From Candidatus Tectimicrobiota bacterium (lineage in GTDB: Bacteria > UBA8248): 9,849 bases of DNA. Where the stretch lies: assembly GCA_016184445.1 (NCBI GenBank), contig JACPCT010000085.1, positions 1 to 9,849 on the forward strand, written 5' to 3'. The notes under the pieces were generated by a model. It was not told the origin of the DNA. It made no database searches and saw only the letters and a program-made list of their open reading frames with translations. Shown here in pieces: positions 1 to 7,026 of this stretch; positions within the stretch are counted from its first letter, which is position 1, and the number at the start of each line of letters is the position of its first letter. Both the position numbers and the translations under genes were made by a program.

Positions 1-1476
1 GAGCGCCTGCGCGGCTCGGGCGCCGCCATCCGGGACGCCACCTGCCCCCTCGTGGCCAAGGTGCACGGGATCATCCGCAAGCACTCCCGCCAGGGCGCCT
101 TCACGGTCATCATCGGCGAGAGGGGCCATCCCGAGGTCGAGGGCCACACGGGCTACGCGGAGGCGGGCAGCTGCCTGGTGACTTGCCTGGAGGACGTGGA
201 GAAGCTCCCGCCGGTCGGCAGGGAGGTCGTGGTTGTCGCCCAGACTACCATCAACATGGGCGAGTGGGGCCACGTGGTGGACGCCCTCCGGGCCAAGTAT
301 CCCCAGGCGCGGATGTTCAACACCATCTGCGACGCCACCGAGGTGCGCCAGGAGGAGGTCCGCAGGCTCGCCCCCGGGGTGGACCTCATGGTCGTCGTCG
401 GCGGGCGCAACAGCGGCAACACCAACCGGCTGGCCGAGGTGGCCCGCGAGGCGGGGGCCGAGGCCGTCCTGATCGAGACCGAGCGGGAGATCGACCCCGC
501 CTTCATCCAGCGGTTCAAGCGCATCGGGGTGACCGCCGGGGCCTCGACGCCCGACTGGATGATCCGGCGGGTGGTGAACCGCATCGAGGCGATACCGGAC
601 CCGCGCGCGGGGGCGCGGGATCGGCTCTCCCAGGGGCTCAAGACGCTCTCGCGCGCGAACGTGCTCCTCATGCTGACGGCGGCCCTGGGAGCGGTGGCGG
701 CCCAGGCGCTGGGCGGCTACCCCGCGAGCGGCCGGCTGGTGGCGGCGGCCGCCCTGTATCTCTTCTGCCTGCACACCCTGAACCGCTGCACCAGCTTCGA
801 GGCGGACCGCTACAACGAGCCCAACCGGGCCATGTTCTTCGAGCGGCACCGCCGGCTCCTCCACGGGGCGAGCGCCGCGGCGGGACTGGGCGCTCTCGGC
901 CTGGGCGCCTGGGTCTCCCCGATGGTGGCGCTCATCCTGGCGGCGGGGCTCGTGCTCGGGGTGTTCTTCAGCCTTCGCCTGGAGCCGCGGGCGCTCAAGA
1001 TGGGGCGGGTGCTGAATTTCCCCTCCTCCAAGATCATGGTGGTGACGGCGGGCTGGACGGTGACACTGGCCTTGCTTCCCGCCGTGGCGTTCCCGGACCG
1101 GGCGGGGCCGGCGGGGCTGGTGGCCGCGCTCTTCGTGTCCGGCCTCGTCCTCTTCCGCGTGGGCCTCGTCGAGCTGCGCGACGTCCAGGGGGACCGCATC
1201 GTCGGCAAGCGGACCCTCCCCATCGTCCTGGGCAAGGAGCAGACCGAGGCTCTCCTGGGGGTGGTCTGCGCCGCCCTCGCCGTCCTGCTCTGGGCCGGGC
1301 TGGCGAACGGGTTCGTGGCGTCTCCCATCGGGTGGGCCATGCTGGTCCCGGTGGCCTACTCTGGCCTCTCCCTGTGGCTCTTCAAGCGGCGCATCCTGGG
1401 GCACGGGGGGCTCACCGAGGCGGCGGTGGACCTGCACCTGATCCTGGCCGGCGTCCTGGCCCTGGCGCTCGCCTAG
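1..1476 (+). CDS. ispH: IspH (HMBPP reductase) fused to a UbiA-family prenyltransferase; N-terminus outside the window
   Basis: The reading frame is open from base 1, so the start and the first cluster Cys lie upstream. The N-terminal half is IspH, which reduces HMBPP to IPP and DMAPP with a [4Fe-4S] cluster. Visible landmarks are the cluster Cys in DATCP (43-45), the His and Glu of GHPEVEG (127-135), the Thr pair of QTT (244-249), the cluster Cys of NTICDATEVRQ (328-330), NSGNTNRL (409-432) and the Ser of GASTPDW (544-546), so the core looks catalytically intact. After a short linker at about 600-650 the protein becomes hydrophobic, with roughly eight membrane segments and a UbiA signature: a degenerate first motif NRCTSFEAD (781-807) and an intact second motif RDVQGDRIVGKRTLP (1177-1221). 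UbiA enzymes move prenyl groups from prenyl diphosphates to acceptors. The fusion links isoprenoid precursor synthesis to a membrane prenyltransferase; the acceptor cannot be told. It ends with TAG and converges on the next gene. Confidence 0.93.
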   Translation, partial: ERLRGSGAAIRDATCPLVAKVHGIIRKHSRQGAFTVIIGERGHPEVEGHTGYAEAGSCLVTCLEDVEKLPPVGREVVVVAQTTINMGEWGHVVDALRAKYPQARMFNTICDATEVRQEEVRRLAPGVDLMVVVGGRNSGNTNRLAEVAREAGAEAVLIETEREIDPAFIQRFKRIGVTAGASTPDWMIRRVVNRIEAIPDPRAGARDRLSQGLKTLSRANVLLMLTAALGAVAAQALGGYPASGRLVAAAALYLFCLHTLNRCTSFEADRYNEPNRAMFFERHRRLLHGASAAAGLGALGLGAWVSPMVALILAAGLVLGVFFSLRLEPRALKMGRVLNFPSSKIMVVTAGWTVTLALLPAVAFPDRAGPAGLVAALFVSGLVLFRVGLVELRDVQGDRIVGKRTLPIVLGKEQTEALLGVVCAALAVLLWAGLANGFVASPIGWAMLVPVAYSGLSLWLFKRRILGHGGLTEAAVDLHLILAGVLALALA

Positions 1477-1484
1477 CGGGGCCG

Positions 1485-1516
1485 AAAATAAACGGGCCCC
1501 GGAGGCCCCGGGCCCG
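1485..1516 (-). terminator. Intrinsic terminator of the Cys-rich gene
   Basis: Read on the minus strand, about 20 bases after the stop of the Cys-rich gene there is a GC-only stem (1493-1516) of about nine pairs with one bulged G and a five-base loop. It is followed directly by TTTATTTT (complement of 1485-1492). On the plus strand no T-run follows the hairpin, so it should work mainly for the minus-strand gene, though the hairpin may also stop read-through from the ispH fusion gene. Confidence 0.75.
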
Positions 1517-1536
1517 AGGGACGTCTTGCGAGGGGA

Positions 1537-1857
1537 TCAGCCGCCGCGCGCGGCGCGCTTGGAGGCCTTCAGGGGGTTCAGCTTCTTCTCCAGGGGCGCC
1601 TCGAAGTCCACCTTGATGTGGGTGGCCAGGGGGCACCGGCCGCGCTCCCAGCGGGTCTGGGGGTTTGGGAACTTGGTGCAGAATTTGCCCTTCGGAAGGT
1701 CAACGAGGTGGGTGCAGGCCTTGCCGTCGTCCCCGTTGAGGCATTCCTCCACGACGGTCACGCAGCTGGAGCCGTTGTAGCCGCAGGTGTTCTGCCCGTT
1801 CGCGCCCTTGGCGGCGAAGTGGCAGTCGACCAGCGATCCCAGGATGGTGCATTGCAT
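1537..1857 (-). CDS. Small Cys-rich protein (PxxKW-like family), 106 aa, function unknown
   Basis: The 106-residue product has eight Cys (3, 12, 25, 32, 39, 48, 60, 75), no signal peptide and no membrane segment, so it is probably cytoplasmic. Recognisable blocks are GANGQNTCGYNGSSC, VVEECLNGDDGKAC and a KFPNPQTRW stretch before the last Cys, then a basic tail ending KASKRAARGG. The arrangement resembles a small Cys-rich family with a PxxKW motif that I recall from deltaproteobacteria-like genomes; here Lys of that motif is Arg. Spacing and number of Cys would suit metal or Fe-S binding, but no function is established from sequence. The ATG at 1857 is chosen because GAGGT lies nine bases upstream (complement of 1867-1871) and because longer versions of the frame would run through the intergenic region and antisense to glnB. 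The stop is TGA, followed by a strong terminator. It is divergent from glnB. Confidence 0.8.
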   Translation of the reverse strand: MQCTILGSLVDCHFAAKGANGQNTCGYNGSSCVTVVEECLNGDDGKACTHLVDLPKGKFCTKFPNPQTRWERGRCPLATHIKVDFEAPLEKKLNPLKASKRAARGG

Positions 1858-2012
1858 GGCGGTTGGACCTCGGCGAGAGATTCTGGGCCCGGAGCGGAGC
1901 CCTTCCTCGGGCGCCCGCCCGGCGCGGACGGGCAAGTCTAGGGAATTCCCGGGCCGGACGCAAGCCTGGGCACGGGAGGGGACGGCAAGCCCTTGAATTA
2001 ATGGTGAAGAAA

Positions 2013-2031
2013 CAATGGTGTAACACCCTTG
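2013..2031. promoter_or_regulatory. Candidate operator: 19-bp inverted repeat CAATGGTGT-A-ACACCCTTG
   Basis: The two nine-base arms pair at eight of nine positions around a single central base. The half-site AATGGTG occurs again in direct orientation 14 bases upstream (2000-2006 and 2014-2020). CCCTTGAANNAATG also occurs twice (1990-2003 and 2026-2039), as does GAAACAATG 22 bases apart (2009-2017, 2031-2039). This looks like a dimeric regulator site with extra half-sites, lying about 60 bases upstream of the glnB -35 box and about 155 bases upstream of the Cys-rich start. The regulator is unknown. Confidence 0.4.
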
Positions 2032-2093
2032 AAACAATGCCCGGGTACAAAAGGTGGGCCGCTCCTGAGAGGGGAAGGGGATGAGCCCCGCGA

Positions 2094-2514
<421 letters not shown>

Positions 2515-2525
2515 CCGATTTCTCC

Positions 2526-5264
2526 ATGACCCAATCCCTCCAGCTCCTCGGCCAGTTGACCCGCGACCTGCTCGAAGCGGTTCCCGCGGCGGGCCGGTGG
2601 GAGCGGGGCGCCTTTCTCCGCCAGCTGAAGGAGCAGCACGCGGCGGGGGGCTCCCTCATCGTGGAGGCCCACCGGGAGGGGGCGGGAGGGCTGGCGCTGT
2701 GCGCCGCCCGCGCCTCCCTGATGGACGCCATCCTCAAGCAGGTGTGGGAGCACGCCGTCCGCTCCGACGAGCCGTCCGCTCCCGCGGGCGGGGAAGGACC
2801 ATCCTGCGCCCTGCTCGCCATCGGGGGCTACGGCCGGGGGGAGCTCTCGCCCGCCTCCGACATCGACCTGCTCTTCGTGCTGCCGAAGCGCTCGGCTGGA
2901 GTGAGCCGTTTCGTTCGCACCGTGCTTTACCTCCTGTGGGACGCGGGGCTGACCATCGGCCACAGCGCCCGGACCATCGCGGAGTGCCTGCGGATCGCGC
3001 GGGACGACTACCAGAGCGAGACCTCCATGCTCGAGCACAGGCAGGTGGCGGGGAGCGAGGCGGTCGAGGAGGATTTCTCCCGACGCTTCGACTCCCATCT
3101 CGAGCGGGTGGGGAAGAGCTCCCACCTGAGGCGGCGCCTCGTCGAGCGGGCGGAGCGCTACCGCTCCTGGGACCCTTCGGTCTACGTCCAGGAGCCCAAC
3201 GTCAAGGAGAGCGCCGGGGGGCTGCGGGACTTCCACGCCGTCTTGTGGCTGGGCCGGGCCTTCGGGACGAAGGGTTTTGACGGCATCTGGAAGCGGCGGT
3301 GGATCCCCGAGGAGGAGTGCAGGGGGGCCCGCGAGGCCTACGACTTCCTGCTGCGGCTGCGCGCCCAGCTCCACATCCAGGCGGGGGCCAAGAACGACAT
3401 GCTGACCTTCGCCGCCCAAACCGAGGCCGCCCCGGTCCTGGGCTACGCTGACACCGAGAGCGCGATGGCCGGCGAGAGCCTGATGCGCGACTACTTCATG
3501 CGCGCCCGCGCCCTTCATACCTTCTGCCGGGACTTCTTCGAAGTGCTCGAGGACCAGCTCAGGCAGCGGCGCTGGGTGAACCGCCGCCCCCGGGTGGAGC
3601 CCATCGAGGGGGGGCTCGCCCTCCAGGAGTACCACACCCTCGTCCTGCGGGACGGGGGCCGGGAGGTCCTCGATCGCCCCCAGGGGCTGATGGGGGTGTT
3701 CGAGGCCCAGTACCGCTTCGGCTGCCGCCTCTCGCCCGATCTGCGGGCCTTCGTGCGGCGCGGCCTGGACACGGTGGACGAGCGCTTCCGCACCTCCTCG
3801 GAGGTGCGCGAGAGCTTCTTCCGCATCCTGGGGGGAAAGGCGGGGGTGGCCCGCGTCCTCCACGAGATGCACGCCCTGAGCTTCCTGGGGCGCTACATCC
3901 CGGAGTTCGAGCCCCTCACCTGCTTCGTCCAGTACGACCACTACCACCGCTACACGGCCGACGAGCACACGCTCCTCACCCAGGCCTCCATCGACCTGCT
4001 CGCCTACACCAAGGAGCTGCCGCTCCAGAGCCTGGCGCACATCCACCGCGACATGGAGCGCACGCACATCCTGCGGCTCGCGCTCCTCTTCCATGACATC
4101 GGCAAGGCGCGGGGCCCCCGCCACGTCCACAAGAGCGCCGCCGCGCTGCCCGAGATCATCCCTCGCCTGGGGATCCCCGCCGACGAGGGGAGGGTGATCG
4201 AGTTCCTGGTGGTCAACCACATGGAGATGTGCTACACGGCGGAGCGGCGCGACCTTGAGGACCCCGCCCTCATCGGACGCTTCGCGGAGAAGGTGGGGAC
4301 GGTCGAGCAGCTGCAAATGCTCTACCTCCTCACCTACGCCGACGTGACCTCGGTGGCCCCGGGGATCTGGAACGAGTGGCGGGGGACGCTCCACCAGGAC
4401 CTCTACCGCAGGACGCTGCGGCTCCTGGAGTCGGGCGAGGCGCTCCACCGCAAGCGCCAGGCCGACGAGGTGGGCGAGCAGGTCGTCCTCGAGGCGCGGG
4501 CCGCGGCCAGCCGCGTGGGGGGGGACCTCATCCGCCGCCACGTGGAGGGGATGCCCGAGCGCTACCGGGCGGGGACGCCCCCCCAGGAGATCCTCCGCCA
4601 CATCGAGCTGGGGCGGAAGCTGGAGGCCGGCGGCGCCGCCTGCGTGGTGGACGTCACCCACCGCCGCCGCCTGGGGAACACCCTCCTGACGCTCGTGTGC
4701 CGGGACCGCCTGGGGCTCTTCGCCATGATCGCGGGCACGCTGGCCGCCTTCGACCTGAGCATCCTGGACGCCAAGGTCTACACCCGGGCGGACGGCCTCG
4801 TGGTGGACAGCTTCCAGGTCGTGGACTCGGAGGGGAAGGTGGTCGCGGACCCCGCGCTGTGGGAGCGCTTCCGCGAGGTGATGGACGACCTCCTCGGGGG
4901 GCGGATGTCGCTGGACGAGGTGCTCGGCAAGAACCGCCGCTTCCTGCGCCTCAAGCAGCGGGTCCACTTCGACCTCCCCACCGTCGTGGGGTTCGATCTG
5001 ATGGCCAGCGGGGACGCCACCGTGCTCGAGGTGATCACCCCGGACCGGCACGGGCTGCTGGCCCGCATCGCGCGCTTCCTGGCCGACGAGGGGGTTTCGA
5101 TCTCGCGGGCCAAGATCTCGACGGAGGGCCCGCGCGCCGTGGACGCCTTCTACGTCACCGACGCCGAGGGGCGCAAGATCGAGGACGCCGCGCGCCTCCG
5201 GGAGCTGTGCGATCTTCTCGCCTCGCTTCTGGGCGAGGGGCGGCCTCAGTCCGTGGTTGCGTAG
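2526..5264 (+). CDS. glnD: Bifunctional P-II uridylyltransferase / uridylyl-removing enzyme
   Basis: GlnD adds UMP to P-II when glutamine is low and removes it when glutamine is high. The 912 residues are close to the E. coli length (about 890). The domains appear in the expected order. A nucleotidyltransferase active site, GGYGRGELSP...SDIDLL, lies at about 100-116 with Asp112 and Asp114 as metal ligands. A GlnD-specific helical region follows. The HD hydrolase domain has His in ADEHT at 481, the His-Asp pair of FHDIGKARG at 523-524 and VNHMEM further on. Two C-terminal ACT domains begin near 719 (CRDRLGLFAMIAGTL) and 832 (TPDRHGLLARIARFL) and should bind glutamine. Both activities look intact. 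There is no good Shine-Dalgarno sequence before the ATG; the nearest GAGGAA is 20 bases away inside glnB, so translation is probably coupled to glnB. It ends with TAG. Confidence 0.97.
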   Translation: MTQSLQLLGQLTRDLLEAVPAAGRWERGAFLRQLKEQHAAGGSLIVEAHREGAGGLALCAARASLMDAILKQVWEHAVRSDEPSAPAGGEGPSCALLAIGGYGRGELSPASDIDLLFVLPKRSAGVSRFVRTVLYLLWDAGLTIGHSARTIAECLRIARDDYQSETSMLEHRQVAGSEAVEEDFSRRFDSHLERVGKSSHLRRRLVERAERYRSWDPSVYVQEPNVKESAGGLRDFHAVLWLGRAFGTKGFDGIWKRRWIPEEECRGAREAYDFLLRLRAQLHIQAGAKNDMLTFAAQTEAAPVLGYADTESAMAGESLMRDYFMRARALHTFCRDFFEVLEDQLRQRRWVNRRPRVEPIEGGLALQEYHTLVLRDGGREVLDRPQGLMGVFEAQYRFGCRLSPDLRAFVRRGLDTVDERFRTSSEVRESFFRILGGKAGVARVLHEMHALSFLGRYIPEFEPLTCFVQYDHYHRYTADEHTLLTQASIDLLAYTKELPLQSLAHIHRDMERTHILRLALLFHDIGKARGPRHVHKSAAALPEIIPRLGIPADEGRVIEFLVVNHMEMCYTAERRDLEDPALIGRFAEKVGTVEQLQMLYLLTYADVTSVAPGIWNEWRGTLHQDLYRRTLRLLESGEALHRKRQADEVGEQVVLEARAAASRVGGDLIRRHVEGMPERYRAGTPPQEILRHIELGRKLEAGGAACVVDVTHRRRLGNTLLTLVCRDRLGLFAMIAGTLAAFDLSILDAKVYTRADGLVVDSFQVVDSEGKVVADPALWERFREVMDDLLGGRMSLDEVLGKNRRFLRLKQRVHFDLPTVVGFDLMASGDATVLEVITPDRHGLLARIARFLADEGVSISRAKISTEGPRAVDAFYVTDAEGRKIEDAARLRELCDLLASLLGEGRPQSVVA

Positions 5265-5345
5265 GGGAAACAGGCGGGCGTCCCGGTTTCGGCCGGCCCG
5301 GAACGTACTTTATCCGTTCAATCTCAGCAGGGAGGGGTCAGCAAC
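5265..5345 (+). promoter_or_regulatory. glnD-glnA spacer with the glnA ribosome site
   Basis: The 81-base spacer has a strong ribosome site, GGAGGGG (5331-5337), eight bases before the glnA ATG. An AT-rich element TACTTTATC (5306-5314) could be a -10 box, but no good -35 box is present. I therefore treat a separate glnA promoter as possible only. No terminator hairpin with a T-run is seen between glnD and glnA, so read-through from the glnB promoter is likely. Confidence 0.5.
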
Positions 5346-6974
5346 ATGGCGAGCGGAGCCAAGAAGAAAGCAGCGGCGGGAGGGACCACCGGGGCCAGGA
5401 CGCCCGGCGACGTCATCAAGATGGCGAAGGAGCATGGGGCGAAGATGGTGGACTACCGCTTCTGCGACCTTCCGGGGATGTGGCAGCACTTCTCGTCCCT
5501 GATTCACACCCTTGAGGAGGACACCTTCAAGGAGGGCGTCGGCTTCGACGGCTCGAGCATCCGCGGGTTCCAGGCGATCCAGGAGAGCGACATGCTCCTG
5601 ATGCCGGACCCCAAGACGGCCTTCATGGACCCCTTCCTCGAGGTGCCGACCCTGGTCCTCCTCTGCGACGTCAAGGACCCGGTCACGCTCCAGCTCTACA
5701 GCCGCGACCCGCGCCACGTGGCCATCAAGGCGGAGCGCTACCTGAAGTCGACCGGGTTCGGCGACGTCGCCTACTTCGGCCCCGAGGCGGAGTTCTTCAT
5801 CTTCGACAGCGTCCGCTACAACCAGGCCGAGAACCACGCCTTCTACGAGGTGGACTCCGTCGAGGCCGCGTGGAACACGGGCAACGAGGACCAGCCCAAC
5901 CTCGGCTACAAGGTGCGCTACAAGGAGGGCTACTTCCCCGTCCCCCCCTCCGACACGCTCCAGGACGTCCGATCCGAGATGGCCATCCTCATGGAGGAGA
6001 TGGGCGTCGAGATTGAGGTCCACCACCACGAGGTGGCCACCGCCGGCCAGTGCGAGATCGACATGAAGTTCGACTCGCTCGTGACCATGGCCGACAAGCT
6101 GCTCAAGTACAAGTACGTGGTCAAGAACGTGGCGCGCCGCCACGGCAAGACGGCCACCTTCATGCCCAAGCCGATCTTCAAGGATAACGGCTCCGGCATG
6201 CACGTCCACCAGAGCGTCTGGAAGGGCGGCAAGAACCAGTTCTTCCACGCGGGCTCCTACGGCGACCTGAGCCAGGCGGCCCTCTACTACATCGGGGGCC
6301 TCCTGCACCACTCCCCGGCGCTGCTCGCCCTCACCAACCCCACGACGAACAGCTACCGGCGGCTCGTGCCCGGCTACGAGGCCCCGATCAACCTCATCTA
6401 CAGCTGCCGCAACCGCAGCGCCTGCGTCCGCATCCCCATGTACTCCCACAGCGAGAAGTCCAAGCGCGTCGAATACCGCTGCCCGGACGCCACCTGCAAC
6501 CCCTACCTGGCCTTCGCCGCCATGCTCATGGCGGGCCTCGACGGGGTCCAGAACAAGATCCTCCCGCCCATCCCCATCGACAAGAACCTCTACGACCTCG
6601 AGCCCGAGGAGAAGGCCAAGGTCCAGCAGACGCCGGGAAGCCTGGACGGGGTCCTGGACAACCTCGAGCGCGACCACGAGTGGCTGCTCAAGGGGGACGT
6701 CTTCACCAAGGACGTGATCGAGACCTGGATCGCCTACAAGCGCGAGATGGAGGTGGACGCCATCCGGCTGCGGCCCCACCCCCACGAGTTCACCCTCTAC
6801 TACGACATCTGGCCTCCCGCCGTGGCGGAAGCCGCGCCCCCGGGCCCGAGGCCCGGGGGCGCTTTCGTTTGCGGGCCGGAGGAATTTGCAGGGGCGGGTT
6901 TCAAACCCGCCCCTGCGGACGCGTGTGGTGAGGGCGGCAGGGGCGTTCAATTGAATGCTCCTGCGGATTCCTGA
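5346..6974 (+). CDS. glnA: Glutamine synthetase type I, with a C-terminal read-through extension
   Basis: GlnA makes glutamine from glutamate, ammonia and ATP as a dodecamer in the cytoplasm. Family blocks in order are FDGSSIRGF, the metal-binding GPEAEFF (Glu147 and Glu149), [55 protein letters not shown] and [11 protein letters not shown], whose Tyr416 is the adenylylation site of the GSI-beta class. GlnE is not in the window. The ATG at 5346 is supported by a strong ribosome site and gives an extra Ala/Lys/Gly-rich N-terminus of about 18 residues; an in-frame ATG at 5421 is a weaker alternative. The family-typical end LYYDI is reached at 6809, where a stop is expected, but the codon is TGG (6810-6812). 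The frame continues 54 more residues, through the terminator hairpin and two palindromes, to TGA at 6972. The canonical protein would be 488 residues instead of 542. This is either stop-codon loss or a single-base error. Confidence 0.95.
   Translation: MASGAKKKAAAGGTTGARTPGDVIKMAKEHGAKMVDYRFCDLPGMWQHFSSLIHTLEEDTFKEGVGFDGSSIRGFQAIQESDMLLMPDPKTAFMDPFLEVPTLVLLCDVKDPVTLQLYSRDPRHVAIKAERYLKSTGFGDVAYFGPEAEFFIFDSVRYNQAENHAFYEVDSVEAAWNTGNEDQPNLGYKVRYKEGYFPVPPSDTLQDVRSEMAILMEEMGVEIEVHHHEVATAGQCEIDMKFDSLVTMADKLLKYKYVVKNVARRHGKTATFMPKPIFKDNGSGMHVHQSVWKGGKNQFFHAGSYGDLSQAALYYIGGLLHHSPALLALTNPTTNSYRRLVPGYEAPINLIYSCRNRSACVRIPMYSHSEKSKRVEYRCPDATCNPYLAFAAMLMAGLDGVQNKILPPIPIDKNLYDLEPEEKAKVQQTPGSLDGVLDNLERDHEWLLKGDVFTKDVIETWIAYKREMEVDAIRLRPHPHEFTLYYDIWPPAVAEAAPPGPRPGGAFVCGPEEFAGAGFKPAPADACGEGGRGVQLNAPADS
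6834..6870 (+). terminator. Intrinsic terminator of glnA
   Basis: A perfect 12-bp GC stem (GCGCCCCCGGGC at 6834-6845, its complement at 6851-6862) encloses a five-base loop and is followed by TTTCGTTT (6863-6870). It lies 24 bases after the position where glnA should stop, the normal place for its terminator. In the present sequence it lies inside the open glnA frame, which is further evidence that the original stop was at 6810. Confidence 0.85.
6888..6916. repeat. Extragenic palindrome 1 (14+1+14)
   Basis: A perfect inverted repeat with arms GCAGGGGCGGGTTT and its complement around one central C. It shares its outer GCAGGGGCG edge with the two palindromes that follow. It looks like a REP/BIME-type intergenic element in the space between convergent genes; in the present sequence it is read as part of the glnA extension ([11 protein letters not shown]). 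Confidence 0.8.
6937..6964. repeat. Extragenic palindrome 2 (14+14, two G-U wobbles)
   Basis: GCAGGGGCGTTCAA faces TTGAATGCTCCTGC. Twelve of fourteen positions are complementary in DNA, and the other two become G-U pairs in plus-strand RNA, so the folded RNA is fully paired. The outer edge is the same as in palindrome 1, with a different core. It ends eight bases before the TGA of the extended glnA frame. Confidence 0.7.
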
Positions 6975-6996
6975 GCGCGCCGTGTACCTGCGGGTC

Positions 6997-7026
6997 CGTA
7001 GGGGCGACCGTCCGTCCGCCCCTACG
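6997..7026. repeat. Extragenic palindrome 3 overlapping the lutBC stop codon
   Basis: CGTAGGGGCG and CGCCCCTACG form perfect ten-base arms around a ten-base spacer containing ACCGTCCGTC. It shares the AGGGGCG edge with palindromes 1 and 2. Its right arm supplies the minus-strand TAG stop of the fused lutBC gene (complement of 7022-7024). Confidence 0.75.

Noticed and set aside
1526..1780. Plus-strand small open frames across the Cys-rich gene
   Set aside because: They lack ribosome sites and recognisable sequence, and are antisense to a gene with a conserved Cys pattern and terminator.
5281..5314. Sigma-54 promoter before glnA
   Set aside because: No GG-N10-GC pair matching TGGCAC-N5-TTGCW was found in the spacer on the plus strand.
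6810..6812. Recoding (selenocysteine, stop read-through or altered genetic code) as the reason for the glnA extension
   Set aside because: The codon is TGG, an ordinary Trp codon, so no recoding is needed. TAG and TGA are both used as normal stops by the other genes in the window.
6888..7026. CRISPR array
   Set aside because: The three units are palindromes with differing cores and unequal short gaps, not identical repeats separated by unique spacers, and no cas gene is present.
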